A DNA stretch of 64,000 bases from Nostoc mirabile CHAB5784 (GTDB lineage Bacteria > Cyanobacteriota > Cyanobacteriia > Cyanobacteriales > Nostocaceae), in assembly GCF_020829645.1 (NCBI RefSeq), contig NZ_JAIVFS010000013.1, positions 62,001 through 126,000 on the forward strand. The letters run 5' to 3'. Positions within the stretch are counted from its first letter, which is position 1. Each line of letters starts with the position of its first letter. The notes beneath the pieces are model-generated. The model searched no databases and was not told the DNA's origin. It saw only the letters and a list, made by a program, of their open reading frames with translations. A program made the translations under genes and the position numbers. Shown piece after piece: positions 28,386 to 38,209 of this stretch.

Positions 28386-29441
28386 ATGAAAAAAGTCGTC
28401 GTTGGTCTTTCTGGTGGCGTTGACAGTTCCACCGCCGCAGCTATCCTGCACCATCAGGGCTATGAAGTGATTGGTTTGACTCTTTGGCTAATGAAAGGCA
28501 AAGGTCAATGTTGCTCTGAAGGTATGATCGACGCGGCTGAACTCTGTGAACAACTGGGCGTTCCCCATCAGGTTGTGGATATTCGAGATATCTTTCAGAC
28601 GCATATTGTCGATTACCTGGTGACTGGTTACAGTGCTGGAATCACGCCTTTGCCTTGCTCCCAGTGCAATAAAACGGTGAAGTTTGGGCCAATGGTGCAG
28701 TATGCTCGTGAAGAATTGGGGTGCGATCGCATCGCCACTGGTCATTATGCCCGAATTAGCTATGACGAAGCAACTGGACGTTACCAATTATTAAGGGCTG
28801 TTGACCGCAACAAAGACCAGTCATACTTTCTCTATGATTTGTCTCAAGATTTACTTGCAGCAACCATATTTCCTCTGGGCGAACTAGAAAAAACTGACAC
28901 CCGCCGCATTGCGACTGAATACGGACTGAAAACTGCTGATAAGCCAGAAAGTCAAGACTTATGCTTAGTGGAAAGTAACGGTTCCATGCGGGCATTTTTG
29001 GATAAATATTTAGCCCCCAAAACAGGCGATATTGTCGATGTTACAGGCAAAATTTTGGGACAGCATGATGGTGTCCATCACTACACCATTGGCCAGCGCA
29101 AAGGCTTGGGAATTGCTGCTGCCGAACCACTGTATGTGATTGAATTAGATGCGGAAAATAATAAGGTAATAGTAGGCGATCGCACTAAGGTAACTCAGCC
29201 AGAATGCACTGTCGGACGGGTAAACTGGGTTTCTATTGCTGAACCATCGACCCCAATTCGTGCCGAAGTGCAAATTCGCTATCGTTCAACGCCTACACCA
29301 GTGACGGTGATTCCGTTGGAAAATTCCCGTGTGCGTTTGGTATTTGATGAACCCCAATTTAGCATCACCCCCGGACAAGCGGCGGTGTGGTACGACGGGG
29401 AAAAGGTGTTAGGTGGTGGAATTATTGAACAGTTTAGTTGA
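28386..29441 (+). CDS. mnmA: tRNA-specific 2-thiouridylase MnmA
   Basis: 351 aa from ATG 28386 ([11 protein letters not shown]); an ATG 14 codons upstream is in frame but adds a non-conserved leader. MnmA thiolates U34 in tRNAs for Lys, Glu and Gln. PP-loop SGGVDSS at residues 9-15 binds ATP; catalytic Cys94 in [11 protein letters not shown] and the persulfide-carrying Cys193 in ESQDLCLVE are present; [13 protein letters not shown] and the C-terminal beta-barrel follow. It appears monocistronic and ends at a clear terminator. Confidence 0.96.
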   Translation: MKKVVVGLSGGVDSSTAAAILHHQGYEVIGLTLWLMKGKGQCCSEGMIDAAELCEQLGVPHQVVDIRDIFQTHIVDYLVTGYSAGITPLPCSQCNKTVKFGPMVQYAREELGCDRIATGHYARISYDEATGRYQLLRAVDRNKDQSYFLYDLSQDLLAATIFPLGELEKTDTRRIATEYGLKTADKPESQDLCLVESNGSMRAFLDKYLAPKTGDIVDVTGKILGQHDGVHHYTIGQRKGLGIAAAEPLYVIELDAENNKVIVGDRTKVTQPECTVGRVNWVSIAEPSTPIRAEVQIRYRSTPTPVTVIPLENSRVRLVFDEPQFSITPGQAAVWYDGEKVLGGGIIEQFS

Positions 29442-29460
29442 ATCTCACCCTGCTTGTGCG

Positions 29461-29490
29461 CCCCTCCTGACTTGTAGAGGGGTATTTTTT
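29461..29490 (+). terminator. Rho-independent terminator of mnmA
   Basis: CCCCTC (29461-29466), 10-base loop, GAGGGG (29477-29482), then TATTTTTT. It lies 20 bases after the mnmA stop. Confidence 0.85.
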
Positions 29491-29555
29491 ATCAGATTTT
29501 TGTAAAAAAGTTGATAATGCTGTTTCAATTGTCGATGATACCCCTTTCTTGAACC

Positions 29556-30845
29556 TCACACGACTTCAAGTCGCGTGATTCCTGCTTCAACGATCTCCGC
29601 CTGAATTACTCCAGGACTTACAATTTCTCCACAGGCGTTTAGAGCATCCGGGATACCCACGGCTGCTGTCAAAATTCTTAATCCCTCATCCAAAATATTT
29701 AAGCTTGCGTTCACGTCTCTCAAGTTGTAACTACTACAACTAGGACAAGACCATTCACGCAACTTTAAATCTTTAACTAATGGGTTAATGAAACCACAAC
29801 AATTACAAGTCTGAGATGAGGGGTAAAATGTACCAACTTTCTGTAAAACTCTGTCATGCCAGTTAGCTTTGTATTCCAGCATGGTAACAAACTTAGACCA
29901 ACTAGCAGACGCTCGAAGACTCGCTAACGCTGCGCTATCAGAAATACTCATAGCTAATTTATGATTTTTAAGCATGTTGCCAACTCGTAAATCTTCGATA
30001 CAGATAATAGTATTTTCTTTGATTAGGCGAGTCGAAAGTTTGTGCAGAAAGTCATTTCTCAAATTAGTAATGCGTTCGTAGGTATGAGCCAGCTTGATTC
30101 TCGCTTTGACTCTATTGCTACTGCCTTTTACACTACGAGATAGTTTTTTATGTGCCTTACGTAGCTTCCTTTTTTGAGTTCTGTAATATTTAGGATTATT
30201 TACAACTTCGCCGTCGCTAGTAACGAGATAAGATTTTATGCCTAAGTCTAGCCCAATATTTTTAGTGACTTGGGGATGTTTTTCTATCTCTGTTTCACAC
30301 AAAATAGTAGCAATATACTTGCCTGTATTCGTGAGAGTAACAGTAACGTTCACGAGCTTTCCACTAATTTGTTGAGACTTGTGAAACTTTACCCATCCTA
30401 GTTTTGGGAGTTTTAAACGATTCTCTATTACTTGAATGTTCCCGTTGGTAAAATTTGTCTTATAAGACTGCTTACACCTATGCTTCTTTTTAAATTTAGG
30501 AAAACCCACACCTTTTTTATTTTTTGCTTTTTTTAGGTCAGTAAAAAAGTTTTTGTATGCTGCCTCTAAATTCTTGAGTGAGTTCTGTAAAGCAAACTTA
30601 TCTACAACTTTTAGCCATTCAATCTCTTTTTTAAGTAAAGTTAACTGCTGACTGCAAGCGTTGTAATTTAACGTTTTTTGTTCGGCACTGTATAACTCTT
30701 TTCTCAGTGCCAAAAAATGGTTATACACAAATCTAGTACACCCAATTGTCTTGTTAATTAAGATTTTTTGACTATGACTAGGGATGAGTGTAACTTGAAA
30801 CGCTTTTTGGACGTAAGCCAACTTCAAAAATTGTGTTGAATACAC
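29556..30845 (-). CDS. tnpB: Solo TnpB (IS200/IS605 family) with in-frame repeat insertion
   Basis: 429 aa from GTG 30845 (no ATG fits). Different subgroup from the other copies. RuvC residues: Asp in [13 protein letters not shown], Glu in [12 protein letters not shown], Asp in [11 protein letters not shown]; zinc ribbon CNCCGF ... CPSC. Between SISD and ASWSKFV lie ten extra residues ([10 protein letters not shown]) encoded by a dispersed repeat, where relatives read SISDASW. The 3' end overlaps a hairpin (29557-29577: CACACGACT, TCA, AGTCGCGTG), the probable right end. No tnpA is adjacent. Confidence 0.88.
   Translation of the reverse strand: MYSTQFLKLAYVQKAFQVTLIPSHSQKILINKTIGCTRFVYNHFLALRKELYSAEQKTLNYNACSQQLTLLKKEIEWLKVVDKFALQNSLKNLEAAYKNFFTDLKKAKNKKGVGFPKFKKKHRCKQSYKTNFTNGNIQVIENRLKLPKLGWVKFHKSQQISGKLVNVTVTLTNTGKYIATILCETEIEKHPQVTKNIGLDLGIKSYLVTSDGEVVNNPKYYRTQKRKLRKAHKKLSRSVKGSSNRVKARIKLAHTYERITNLRNDFLHKLSTRLIKENTIICIEDLRVGNMLKNHKLAMSISDSAALASLRASASWSKFVTMLEYKANWHDRVLQKVGTFYPSSQTCNCCGFINPLVKDLKLREWSCPSCSSYNLRDVNASLNILDEGLRILTAAVGIPDALNACGEIVSPGVIQAEIVEAGITRLEVV
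29905..29940. repeat. Repeat inserted in frame in tnpB
   Basis: GACGCTCGAAGACTCGCTAA then CGCTGCGCTATC; the GCGTTAGCG core recurs at 53902 in the GH57-like gene. It is read through as ten extra residues. Confidence 0.65.
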
Positions 30846-31103
30846 TTGAATTTTAACATAGAGTCCACGCTGAATATGGAGCGCCTAACTATGATGTTAA
30901 GTCACGAGTGTGCGGCTTACAGAAATCAACAAAATCATGGTTTTCGTAACGACAGCTTTCAAAGGGATGAGGCGAGCATCTCTCGCCCTCTCTGCCGACA
31001 CACGATTATCATTTTTATGAAAAATATTTTGAGTATTTTAACTGATTGACAAAAAGTGTTTTATCTTAAGTTCTCACGGATGGGTAGGGGTAGGTTGAAG
31101 ATT

Positions 31104-32771
31104 TCATGGTTTGGCTGACTGGGTAGTTGAGCCATTCCAAATTTGATTGAATTGATCTACCGATAACGACTGTAAAATACTGAGATTAAGCGGTTCTTTA
31201 CTGATAAATGTGGCGTATGAAGGCTGCAAATAGGAACGGTATTCAGGGCGGTTGAGAAGATGGGTTTCCAAAAAAGCTACGCTGAGGGCGTTGAGATAGG
31301 AATAAACAGGGGCGCGATCGGGGCCCAGTAAGGCAGGTGGCACAGGTAAGACATTATTTTGAGAAGTAGTTTCTCCGATCGCCGAAAAGTGGGTGGCGTT
31401 TTCAATTAAAGCTAGATACTTATTAGAGTCAGAAAGCCAGGTAAAGGGGCGAATCTGCTCAAATACAGGTGGGGCAAAAATATCTTGACTACCTGCTACC
31501 AGCATTACTGGAATTTTAATTTGACTCACTCCGCCCTCACCGAAAACTAAGCTGTCAATCGGATTAATCGCCATGATGACCTTGATGCGATCGTCTTTGA
31601 GTTCGTAATTTTTTGGGGGTAATTTATTTGCTTCACACTGCAACAAGAGCGACAAATTAAAGGATGAATAATTAGGATTACAGTTTTGCCTCAGTTGCTC
31701 AAAGTTAATATTTGCTCCTGCTAGAGCCAAAACAGTGTAACCACCAAAGGACTGACCGATCGCCCCAATTTGCTGAAAATTGAGTTTTCCTTGCAGGGTG
31801 GGATCAGATTTTTCCAAACGCTGGAGTTCATCGAGGAGATATTTGATATCCAAAGGTCGGTTGATAAATTCTGCTGCGTCTGGCGCTTTGGCCAAACCTG
31901 CAAAATATTGTTGAATGCGTTCGGCATTACTACCAGGGTGTTCCAGTACAGCAACAGCAAAACCATAGGATGCTAGATGTTCAGCCAGGTAGACAAAGGA
32001 AAAGCGGTCTGAGGCGAGACCATGAGAAATTACAATCAGGGGAAAGGGAGGTGAAAGTAGTTCTTTAGTGCTTTGTGAACCTGTTTCCGGCAGATAAATA
32101 TCCACCGGTAGACGGCGATTGCGAGAAAAGTCATTTAACTCCAGGCTTTTTTTCTGCCAGCGAAATTTTCCTGGCGATCGCAAATCTGGCTGTTGTGAGA
32201 AGTCAACGGTTGAATTGGCTGCTTGAGCGATCGCTTCTTTTTGAAGAGAGGCAACAACTTCATCCCTTCTCTTGAGCAATTGTGACAAGTCATCGACTAT
32301 CCTTAATCCCTCTGTAAAATTCACCCGGATAGTATTGCTAGGAAATTTCCGCAGCAAATTCACAACTGTTAAACCTTCTCGATCAGCAGCAGCCAAAATC
32401 AAAGAGGCACGTATGGCATAGAAGCCGTTCTGTCGAGATTCAGTGAGGAGGAATTCTCCCAGCTGTTGCATCACTTGTTCGCCTATAGGTGAGTAGGTGA
32501 CTTGTGATACTAATGTAGGAGTAACATTGAACCTTTGCTGGAGCAGATCCCGCAGTTGAGCCAGTTGTTGGGGGGTAGCACGGCTAGCATAAAATGACAA
32601 ATCTTGATCAATTTTGCCAACTTTCGCAAAAGTTTCCAGCGAGTCCACAGACAAGGAGAATTCGCCGAAGGGAGGGTAATAAAAGCTAAGGCGTTCAGCT
32701 CCCAATCCGGGAGTTGCAGTCAAAAACGTAGATAGCAAACCTAAACCCAGGTATCTCAGAAATTTTTTCAT
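31104..32771 (-). CDS. DUF1400 alpha/beta hydrolase, exported
   Basis: 555 aa from ATG 32771 (MKKFLRYLGLGLLSTFL), which gives a clean signal peptide ending near GLGAERL; an upstream in-frame start is less likely. Residues about 25-170 are the cyanobacterial DUF1400 domain (LSFYYPPFGEFSLSVDSLE; FPSNTIRVNFTEGLRIV). The following alpha/beta hydrolase has the oxyanion region PLIVISHGLASDRFSF and the nucleophile elbow GQSFGGYTVL, with a late His in NATHFSAIGE. It resembles lipase/PAF-acetylhydrolase-type enzymes; the substrate is unknown. It should act in the periplasm or lumen. Confidence 0.87.
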   Translation of the reverse strand: MKKFLRYLGLGLLSTFLTATPGLGAERLSFYYPPFGEFSLSVDSLETFAKVGKIDQDLSFYASRATPQQLAQLRDLLQQRFNVTPTLVSQVTYSPIGEQVMQQLGEFLLTESRQNGFYAIRASLILAAADREGLTVVNLLRKFPSNTIRVNFTEGLRIVDDLSQLLKRRDEVVASLQKEAIAQAANSTVDFSQQPDLRSPGKFRWQKKSLELNDFSRNRRLPVDIYLPETGSQSTKELLSPPFPLIVISHGLASDRFSFVYLAEHLASYGFAVAVLEHPGSNAERIQQYFAGLAKAPDAAEFINRPLDIKYLLDELQRLEKSDPTLQGKLNFQQIGAIGQSFGGYTVLALAGANINFEQLRQNCNPNYSSFNLSLLLQCEANKLPPKNYELKDDRIKVIMAINPIDSLVFGEGGVSQIKIPVMLVAGSQDIFAPPVFEQIRPFTWLSDSNKYLALIENATHFSAIGETTSQNNVLPVPPALLGPDRAPVYSYLNALSVAFLETHLLNRPEYRSYLQPSYATFISKEPLNLSILQSLSVDQFNQIWNGSTTQSAKP

Positions 32772-32959
32772 TAGAAAAACCCACCGTCTAACCCTGCCAG
32801 ACAAGTTTGAGCAGGGAGGAAAGCGGGGCGGGATCTATAACTGCTTTCCTGTTTACCGGAAAACTGGGTCTAGAGCTACGTCCTTCCAGGACGGCTTTTT
32901 ATTCTATGTTTAATTAATTTTATACCAAACATGGTAGTATAAGGTCGCAGGTAAAAGCG

Positions 32960-34174
32960 ATGTTTCGACTTTGCTCAACACAAGTGCTTGTTTTTGAGTT
33001 TAAAGCTTATGGTAAGTCAGCGCAATTCATCGCAGTAGATGATGCAATTCGGACTGCAAAGTTCATCCGCAATAGTTGTATTCGGCTATGGATGGATTTT
33101 CAAGGCATAGGTAAAAACGATTTGCAGAAATATTGTGCTGTACTTGCAGCTAATTTTCAGTTTGCCTCGGAACTCAATTCAATGGCTCGACAAGCCAGCG
33201 CTGAACGAGCATGGTCGTCTATTTCTCGATTTTACGACAACTGCAAAAAAGGTATTCCAGGTCTAAAAGGTTATCCTCAGTTCCAAAAAGATTGTCGTTC
33301 TGTTGAATACAAAACGTCAGGATGGAAGCTTGGAGATAATCGAAAATCCATCACCTTTACTGACAAAAAAGGCATTGGGAGACTAAAGCTTAAAGGTACT
33401 CGTGACTTGCACTTCTACCAAGTCAACCAGATTAAGCGGGTGAGATTGGTAAAACGTGCCGATAGTGTGTATGTTCAATTTTGCATTGATGTAGACCGTT
33501 GTGAAAATATAGAACCGACCGGCAATACAGTTGGTCTGGACGTCGGTTTGAAGGAATACTACACCGACTCTGACGGCGTTATGATCGAGAATCCTAAGTT
33601 TCTGCCCAGAGGCGAAAAGGTTCTCAAGCGTTCACAGCGTCGTGTTTCCAGGAAGGCAAAAGGTTCAAAAAATAGAGACAAAGCACGACTTATTTTATCT
33701 AAGCGCCACCTCAAAATAAGTAGGCAACGTAAAGACCATGCTGTGAAATTAGCACGGTGCGTAGTTCAGTCTAACGACTTGATAGCCTATGAAGATTTGA
33801 GAATTAAAAACATGGTGAAAAATCATTGTTTAGCCAAGTCTATTAATGACGCATCCTGGTATCAGTTCCGTATCTGGGTTGAGTACTTTGGGAAGGTATT
33901 TAAACGAGTTACGGTTGCGGTTAATCCGCAATATACAAGCGCTGTTTGCTCTAGCTGCGGTGAAGTTGTTAAGAAAACTCTATCTACCAGGACACACGTA
34001 TGTTTGTGTGGTTGTGTCATGGATAGAGATGAAAACGCAGCTAGAATCATCCTTAGTCGAGGATTGGGTACGGTAGGGCATACCGGAACCTTTGCACTAG
34101 ATGCAAGCAACGCTTGGGGAGATGGAACCTCTACTCCGGTTGGTGAAAACCTGCTTGAGCAAGTTCTGTCATAG
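32960..34174 (+). CDS. tnpB: Solo full-length TnpB (IS200/IS605 family)
   Basis: 404 aa. RuvC residues in TVGLDVGLKEYYTD (Asp), LIAYEDLRIKNMV (Glu) and CVMDRDENAARIIL (Asp); zinc ribbon CSSCGEVVKK ... CLCGC. Full length and intact. The truncated copy at 6496 and the remnant at 9595 belong to the same subgroup. No tnpA is present, so movement would need one in trans. A hairpin GTCCTTCCAGGAC followed by GGCTTTTTATT lies 60 bases upstream and may belong to the left end. The right end follows at 34185-34213. Confidence 0.92.
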   Translation: MFRLCSTQVLVFEFKAYGKSAQFIAVDDAIRTAKFIRNSCIRLWMDFQGIGKNDLQKYCAVLAANFQFASELNSMARQASAERAWSSISRFYDNCKKGIPGLKGYPQFQKDCRSVEYKTSGWKLGDNRKSITFTDKKGIGRLKLKGTRDLHFYQVNQIKRVRLVKRADSVYVQFCIDVDRCENIEPTGNTVGLDVGLKEYYTDSDGVMIENPKFLPRGEKVLKRSQRRVSRKAKGSKNRDKARLILSKRHLKISRQRKDHAVKLARCVVQSNDLIAYEDLRIKNMVKNHCLAKSINDASWYQFRIWVEYFGKVFKRVTVAVNPQYTSAVCSSCGEVVKKTLSTRTHVCLCGCVMDRDENAARIILSRGLGTVGHTGTFALDASNAWGDGTSTPVGENLLEQVLS

Positions 34175-34184
34175 ATCCAAGAAT

Positions 34185-34213
34185 CTCCCTGGCTTCAGCC
34201 CGGAGAGTGTCAA
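34185..34213 (+). repeat. Right end of the tnpB element
   Basis: Hairpin CTCCCTGGCTTCAGCCCGGAG followed by AGTGTCAA, ten bases after the tnpB stop. Same ending as at 7436-7473 and 39545-39576. Confidence 0.8.
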
Positions 34214-34401
34214 AAGCACAAGAAAGCAAGTACTTACAGCCATAGTTTCCCATATACGCTTTAAATCGCCCACTTTCAAGGCGAGGTATTTACCAAAAAA
34301 CAATCATCAATGACCAATGACTACTTCAGCATGAGTAGCAAATTTTTCAGCCAAACAGCATCAGTAAGGCGATAATAGATATAGAGATCAAAATATTTTA
34401 T

Positions 34402-34596
34402 ATGTCCTTCTCCTCCTGCCCCTCTTGTGTTGTCGTCCTCAATCACCAACAGGAGCAAAATATCTCTCACCAAAACCAGTGCCAGGATGTCCCAGTTAAC
34501 CCCAGCAAGAGCATGGTTAAAAGTTGCACTGTAGTTGAAAATGGTCGGGTTGTCGTTAAACCCTTACAAGCTCCAGTCAATCAGACTTTGGAGTAA
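34402..34596 (+). CDS. Doubtful small ORF
   Basis: 64 codons with three Cys (CPSCVVVL ... KSCTVVENG) and a plausible end GRVVVKPLQAPVNQ. No ribosome binding site is visible and no family is recognised. It lies between a TnpB element and a convergent channel gene and might be a small protein or chance. Confidence 0.3.
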   Translation: MSFSSCPSCVVVLNHQQEQNISHQNQCQDVPVNPSKSMVKSCTVVENGRVVVKPLQAPVNQTLE

Positions 34597-34608
34597 CTTT
34601 CAGGCATT

Positions 34609-35580
34609 TCAACTGTTTTTATCTAAAGGTAAAACATCGTGGAAGCGGTTGTAATCAATGTAGCGATGTCCATCGGGTGTGTGATGGAAGATATCGACAA
34701 ATTGATTGTTCCACAAAATCTCATTAGCACCATAAGTATGACGGGCATGGACAACCTGTGCAACCGTTTCATCAATGCCACTCAAAGAGACGATCAGCAT
34801 AGTATTTGTCTGGGTTAACGATTCTGGTGTCATCCCATATAGAGGACTAAACTCATCAATGACATGCATCACTGACCAGCTTAAGGTGAAGCTAGGTGTT
34901 TGGTTCCTTAGTAGTTTGAGGTCGTAGAACCGACGCATGAACTGCCCTTCTAAGGTTACATCGTCGCGCATTAAGTAGACTCGCATCTGCGCCTCCAGAA
35001 TCATATTGCGACGCTGATTAGCACTGCGAAATATGAGAGTCGGCATTGCATTATGAGGTGTAATTACAGCAACACGGCTAAATAGCACACGGGCTGTAGG
35101 TCGGGAGAATCGAGCAAAAGCTAGTCCCGTCATCACAGCAATTCCCACCAAACCGATCATTGCTTCAATGGTGACAATAATGTTGGCGTAAGTTGTTTTA
35201 GGATACATTGCCCCATAGCCGATGGATGCTAGGGTTTGCACGCTAAAGAAAAAGACATCTAAAAAAGAGCCAGGTCGGGCGTTGGCAATACAATCTCCTC
35301 CTATCAAGTAAGCTAGGGCAAATAGAGCATTAATAATTACATAGAAAGTACAAATTAGGATCACAAAGCCAGTCCAGGGAATCGTTAGCAGCAGATGGTA
35401 AGGATCACGCCAGTAAGAATGCCATGCACCCATACCCATAATCTCAAATTTTCCATCTCGAACTTGAATCTGAATAGGTTGGATCAGACGCTGTTTTTTC
35501 TTCGGTGAAAGTCTCTTGAGTCGAAATTTCATTGCAAGTAGCCAAAAGAACGGCAACTGCTTAGTATTTTGACATTCCAC
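34609..35580 (-). CDS. Inward-rectifier potassium channel (KirBac type)
   Basis: 323 aa from GTG 35580; ATG 35532 (MKFRLKRLSPKKK) is a good alternative. Two membrane helices (about residues 70-100 and 135-165) flank the pore, with the selectivity filter in QTLASIGYGAMYP. The C-terminal half is the cytoplasmic immunoglobulin-like Kir domain (MPTLIFRSANQRRNMILEAQ; TLSWSVMHVIDEFSPLYGMT; SLSGIDETVAQVVHARHTY). It should form tetramers in the membrane and carry K+. No operon partner is seen. Confidence 0.93.
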   Translation of the reverse strand: MECQNTKQLPFFWLLAMKFRLKRLSPKKKQRLIQPIQIQVRDGKFEIMGMGAWHSYWRDPYHLLLTIPWTGFVILICTFYVIINALFALAYLIGGDCIANARPGSFLDVFFFSVQTLASIGYGAMYPKTTYANIIVTIEAMIGLVGIAVMTGLAFARFSRPTARVLFSRVAVITPHNAMPTLIFRSANQRRNMILEAQMRVYLMRDDVTLEGQFMRRFYDLKLLRNQTPSFTLSWSVMHVIDEFSPLYGMTPESLTQTNTMLIVSLSGIDETVAQVVHARHTYGANEILWNNQFVDIFHHTPDGHRYIDYNRFHDVLPLDKNS

Positions 35581-35774
35581 TTACCCACAAGGGAACGGAA
35601 ATTTCAACTTTACAGCAGATTGCAACAGGCGTGAGGTACAGATAATCGTAGGGGCACAACATGTTGTGTCCCTACCCGTGTACTTCATTTACCTGAAATA
35701 CGCTGTATTTTCTTAAATCAGCAAAAAAAAATAGGGTGGGCAATGCCCACCCTAACAATCAGCGAGAAACTAAC

Positions 35775-36710
35775 TCATTTTTCAGGGTTGAGTTGCTGAC
35801 CTTTAGAACAGCGATCAAACCACTCCTGATATTTTTTCTGGTGTGACTCATCTTCAACAGCGATGGTCACTCGCACCTGGTTGCAGCCGTGATTTTGCTC
35901 TAGTGCGATCGCATTCAACAATAAACTAGCAGTTTTAGGTGAGCTAAATTCACCACTTACCATTAAACCGCTACCAAAATGCTGAACTTCAAGTCTTTCT
36001 ACTTCCGTTAAGTCGATGCCAAAAATTTCCTCTTGTCCTAAATCAATTTCTGCAAGTTGTTTGTGTTCTGGGCTAATTTGTTCGACAATCAACTTTTCAC
36101 GCCGGACAGGAACTTGTATCATCCGGGTTTCGATTTCTTTGCGAACAATCACCTCACCAACTTTACGCTTACTGCTTTCAACAACTAGTCGTTCTTCTAG
36201 TAAACGAATAATCTGTTCTTCGGTAGCCTCTTCTAAATTTACTGGCTCAACTGGGCTATTTGCAGTTTGATAATTCGCTAGTTGTTCAGTTGAGTTTTCT
36301 GATAGTGTGCGTAGATGCGGAGCAGCTTGCCGATAGGCATCGCCTGGTGTTTCTGTTTCTAAATATTCAGGCATATACTCGATTTCTGATTTATTTAAGT
36401 CTATGAAAACAGATTTAGTTGGCTTGTCTATTTTTTTTATTCTCTGGCTCTGCAACCGAAATAAAGAAGGATGTTTATCAGCTAACTGCTGACCATCTTC
36501 TAGAGTTTCTTGATTCGCCTGTTTAGATATAACTAGGTTTAATCGGCGATTAGCATCCACAATTAAATCATGAACTACTCCTACTAGCTGACCTTGCTGA
36601 TCGAACACAGCAAAATTGTTGACCTTCTTTCGTAAATCTGCTAATGAGGTGCTAGTCTGAGAGTCAGAGTTTGCCTGTCCAATGTTTTTTGTCATCGGTT
36701 GGCTATTCAT
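35775..36710 (-). CDS. PRC-barrel plus DUF2382 protein (paralogue 1)
   Basis: 311 aa from ATG 36710; an in-frame TTG three codons upstream is less likely. N-terminal PRC-barrel-like region (NFAVFDQQGQLVGVVHDLIV), then a DUF2382 domain (LLEERLVVESSKRKVGEVIV, VPVRREKLIVEQISPEHKQL). The final 70 residues (LASLLLNAIALEQNHGCNQV-type) differ from the two sister genes. DUF2382 proteins (YsnF/AvaK type) are linked to stress response in other bacteria; here the role is inferred only. First to be read in a leftward-oriented trio but separated by more than 240 bases from its neighbours. Confidence 0.85.
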   Translation of the reverse strand: MNSQPMTKNIGQANSDSQTSTSLADLRKKVNNFAVFDQQGQLVGVVHDLIVDANRRLNLVISKQANQETLEDGQQLADKHPSLFRLQSQRIKKIDKPTKSVFIDLNKSEIEYMPEYLETETPGDAYRQAAPHLRTLSENSTEQLANYQTANSPVEPVNLEEATEEQIIRLLEERLVVESSKRKVGEVIVRKEIETRMIQVPVRREKLIVEQISPEHKQLAEIDLGQEEIFGIDLTEVERLEVQHFGSGLMVSGEFSSPKTASLLLNAIALEQNHGCNQVRVTIAVEDESHQKKYQEWFDRCSKGQQLNPEK

Positions 36711-36954
36711 ACGCTGCAAAGTTTATGAACTGTTTTCTACTTAGCTAAATTAAATGTATTGAGCATCTAAATACCATTTAGAAAATGTTTGCGACAGATG
36801 TATTTATCTAACTCATATTCAGAGCAATATTCGCAATCCAAAATCTAAAGTTGTATTAGTTATTAGAAGAACAGGTAAAGCTACTTTTACAGCCTCACCT
36901 GTACTGTATCTAATTAATTATTAGTCATTAGTTCCTAACTAACAACTCTGTTAG

Positions 36955-37848
36955 TTAGCGTTCTTCAATGGGAAGGTTACCAGAATTTACATCTAACTCT
37001 TCACGACGCACGGTTTCTTGAGTTTCAACTGTCTCTTGATCCACCACTTTTCTGACTCTGACTTCTTCACGTAAAAATGCTTCTTTGCGAATTTCAGGAG
37101 TTTCTTCATAGATTTCTACGCGAGCAACTTCGCCTTCACGGAAGTCTGCTTCGCGCCCAGAAACGGCAGTACCTGCATCTGCTGGAGTTACACGTTCAAT
37201 CACAACTCGTTCTTTTTCTATTGGCACTGCAACCCGTGCAGTATCAGTCTCAACGTGCTTGCCAATCGTTACTTCTCCAGTTTTTTGGCGGCGTTTATTG
37301 GCAATCAGCCGTTCTTCATACAATCTCAGAGTTTGATGATCTTGCTCATTTAACCCGTATAAAGAAGGCTCTTGTTCGTAATTGTAGCTATCACGATTGT
37401 AAGTTGGGGTAACCGGCTGCTGATAGGTTGTATCCACTGGTGGTGTTGCTTCCAATGGTAATAATGGATCTACAGGTGGAACATAGTCTGTGGGTTGGCG
37501 ATATACCCCACGCACCCGTTCTTCATAATCATAATCAAGCGTTTGACGCTCACTGAATTCAGGTAAATCTTCTGCTTGCTCTCTAGTCAAGCCAATTGTG
37601 TAGACGCGATCAACATTATAGTCGATACGGGCACGACCAAGTGGTAGTAGCACTTTTTTACCAAAAATCCAGAAGCCTAAATCAACGACTAAATAGCGGA
37701 AATGACCTTCCTCATCCACTAAAACATCGCTGACAGTACCAATTTTTTCATCAGTTCCTTGGGTATAAACGCCAAGTCCATTAATGTCGCGGCCTTCAAA
37801 TGTATCACGATAGTTAGGCTCAAAATCTTGTAATTTGTAAAGTACCAT
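36955..37848 (-). CDS. PRC-barrel plus DUF2382 protein (paralogue 2)
   Basis: 297 aa; ATG preceded by GAGGTAAAT. PRC-barrel at residues about 20-100 (IGTVSDVLVDEEGHFRYLVV, then DLGFWIFGKKVLLPL), a Pro/Tyr-rich linker, and DUF2382 at about 170-285 (RLYEERLIANKRRQKTGEVT; VPIEKERVVIERVTPADAG; EETPEIRKEAFLREEVRV). It is about 60-70 percent alike by eye to the gene at 38210, so the two arose by duplication. Confidence 0.9.
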   Translation of the reverse strand: MVLYKLQDFEPNYRDTFEGRDINGLGVYTQGTDEKIGTVSDVLVDEEGHFRYLVVDLGFWIFGKKVLLPLGRARIDYNVDRVYTIGLTREQAEDLPEFSERQTLDYDYEERVRGVYRQPTDYVPPVDPLLPLEATPPVDTTYQQPVTPTYNRDSYNYEQEPSLYGLNEQDHQTLRLYEERLIANKRRQKTGEVTIGKHVETDTARVAVPIEKERVVIERVTPADAGTAVSGREADFREGEVARVEIYEETPEIRKEAFLREEVRVRKVVDQETVETQETVRREELDVNSGNLPIEER

Positions 37849-38075
37849 TATATTTACCTCAAAAATTTTCTTCCCATCTCCTAATAACTAAATTAGCCAT
37901 TTAATTACTTATTTTCCTCCTTCTGGCGAATGAATTATTTCAAGACTTAAATAATCAAAAGTTATACATATTTTTTGATGTCAGAGCAAAGAATTAAGTG
38001 GAGACGCGAAAGCATTGCGGTATGAAGTGCAATTTCGGATCTCTACATGGTTTATCAAAAGGTAAATTTTTCCAC

Positions 38076-38116
38076 AACAAGATTCCCAACTTCTTAAAGG
38101 AGTTGGGAATCTTGTT
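38076..38116. repeat. 16-bp-stem perfect hairpin
   Basis: AACAAGATTCCCAACT (38076-38091), 9-base loop, exact complement (38101-38116). It is flanked by T-runs on the left and TTTAATAC on the right, between two DUF2382 genes. It could serve as a terminator for the leftward gene at 38210. Confidence 0.75.
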
Positions 38117-38209
38117 GTTTAATACAAAAACACAGGCAGAGATAAAAATTAACTTTGCCTGCATGATTATTTCAGATAAATCTACCAAACAAACTTATTG
38201 ACCAGCTAC

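Noticed and set aside
30846..31049. 67-codon plus-strand frame upstream of a TnpB gene
   Set aside because: No homology, no ribosome binding site; likely part of the element's left end and flanking DNA.
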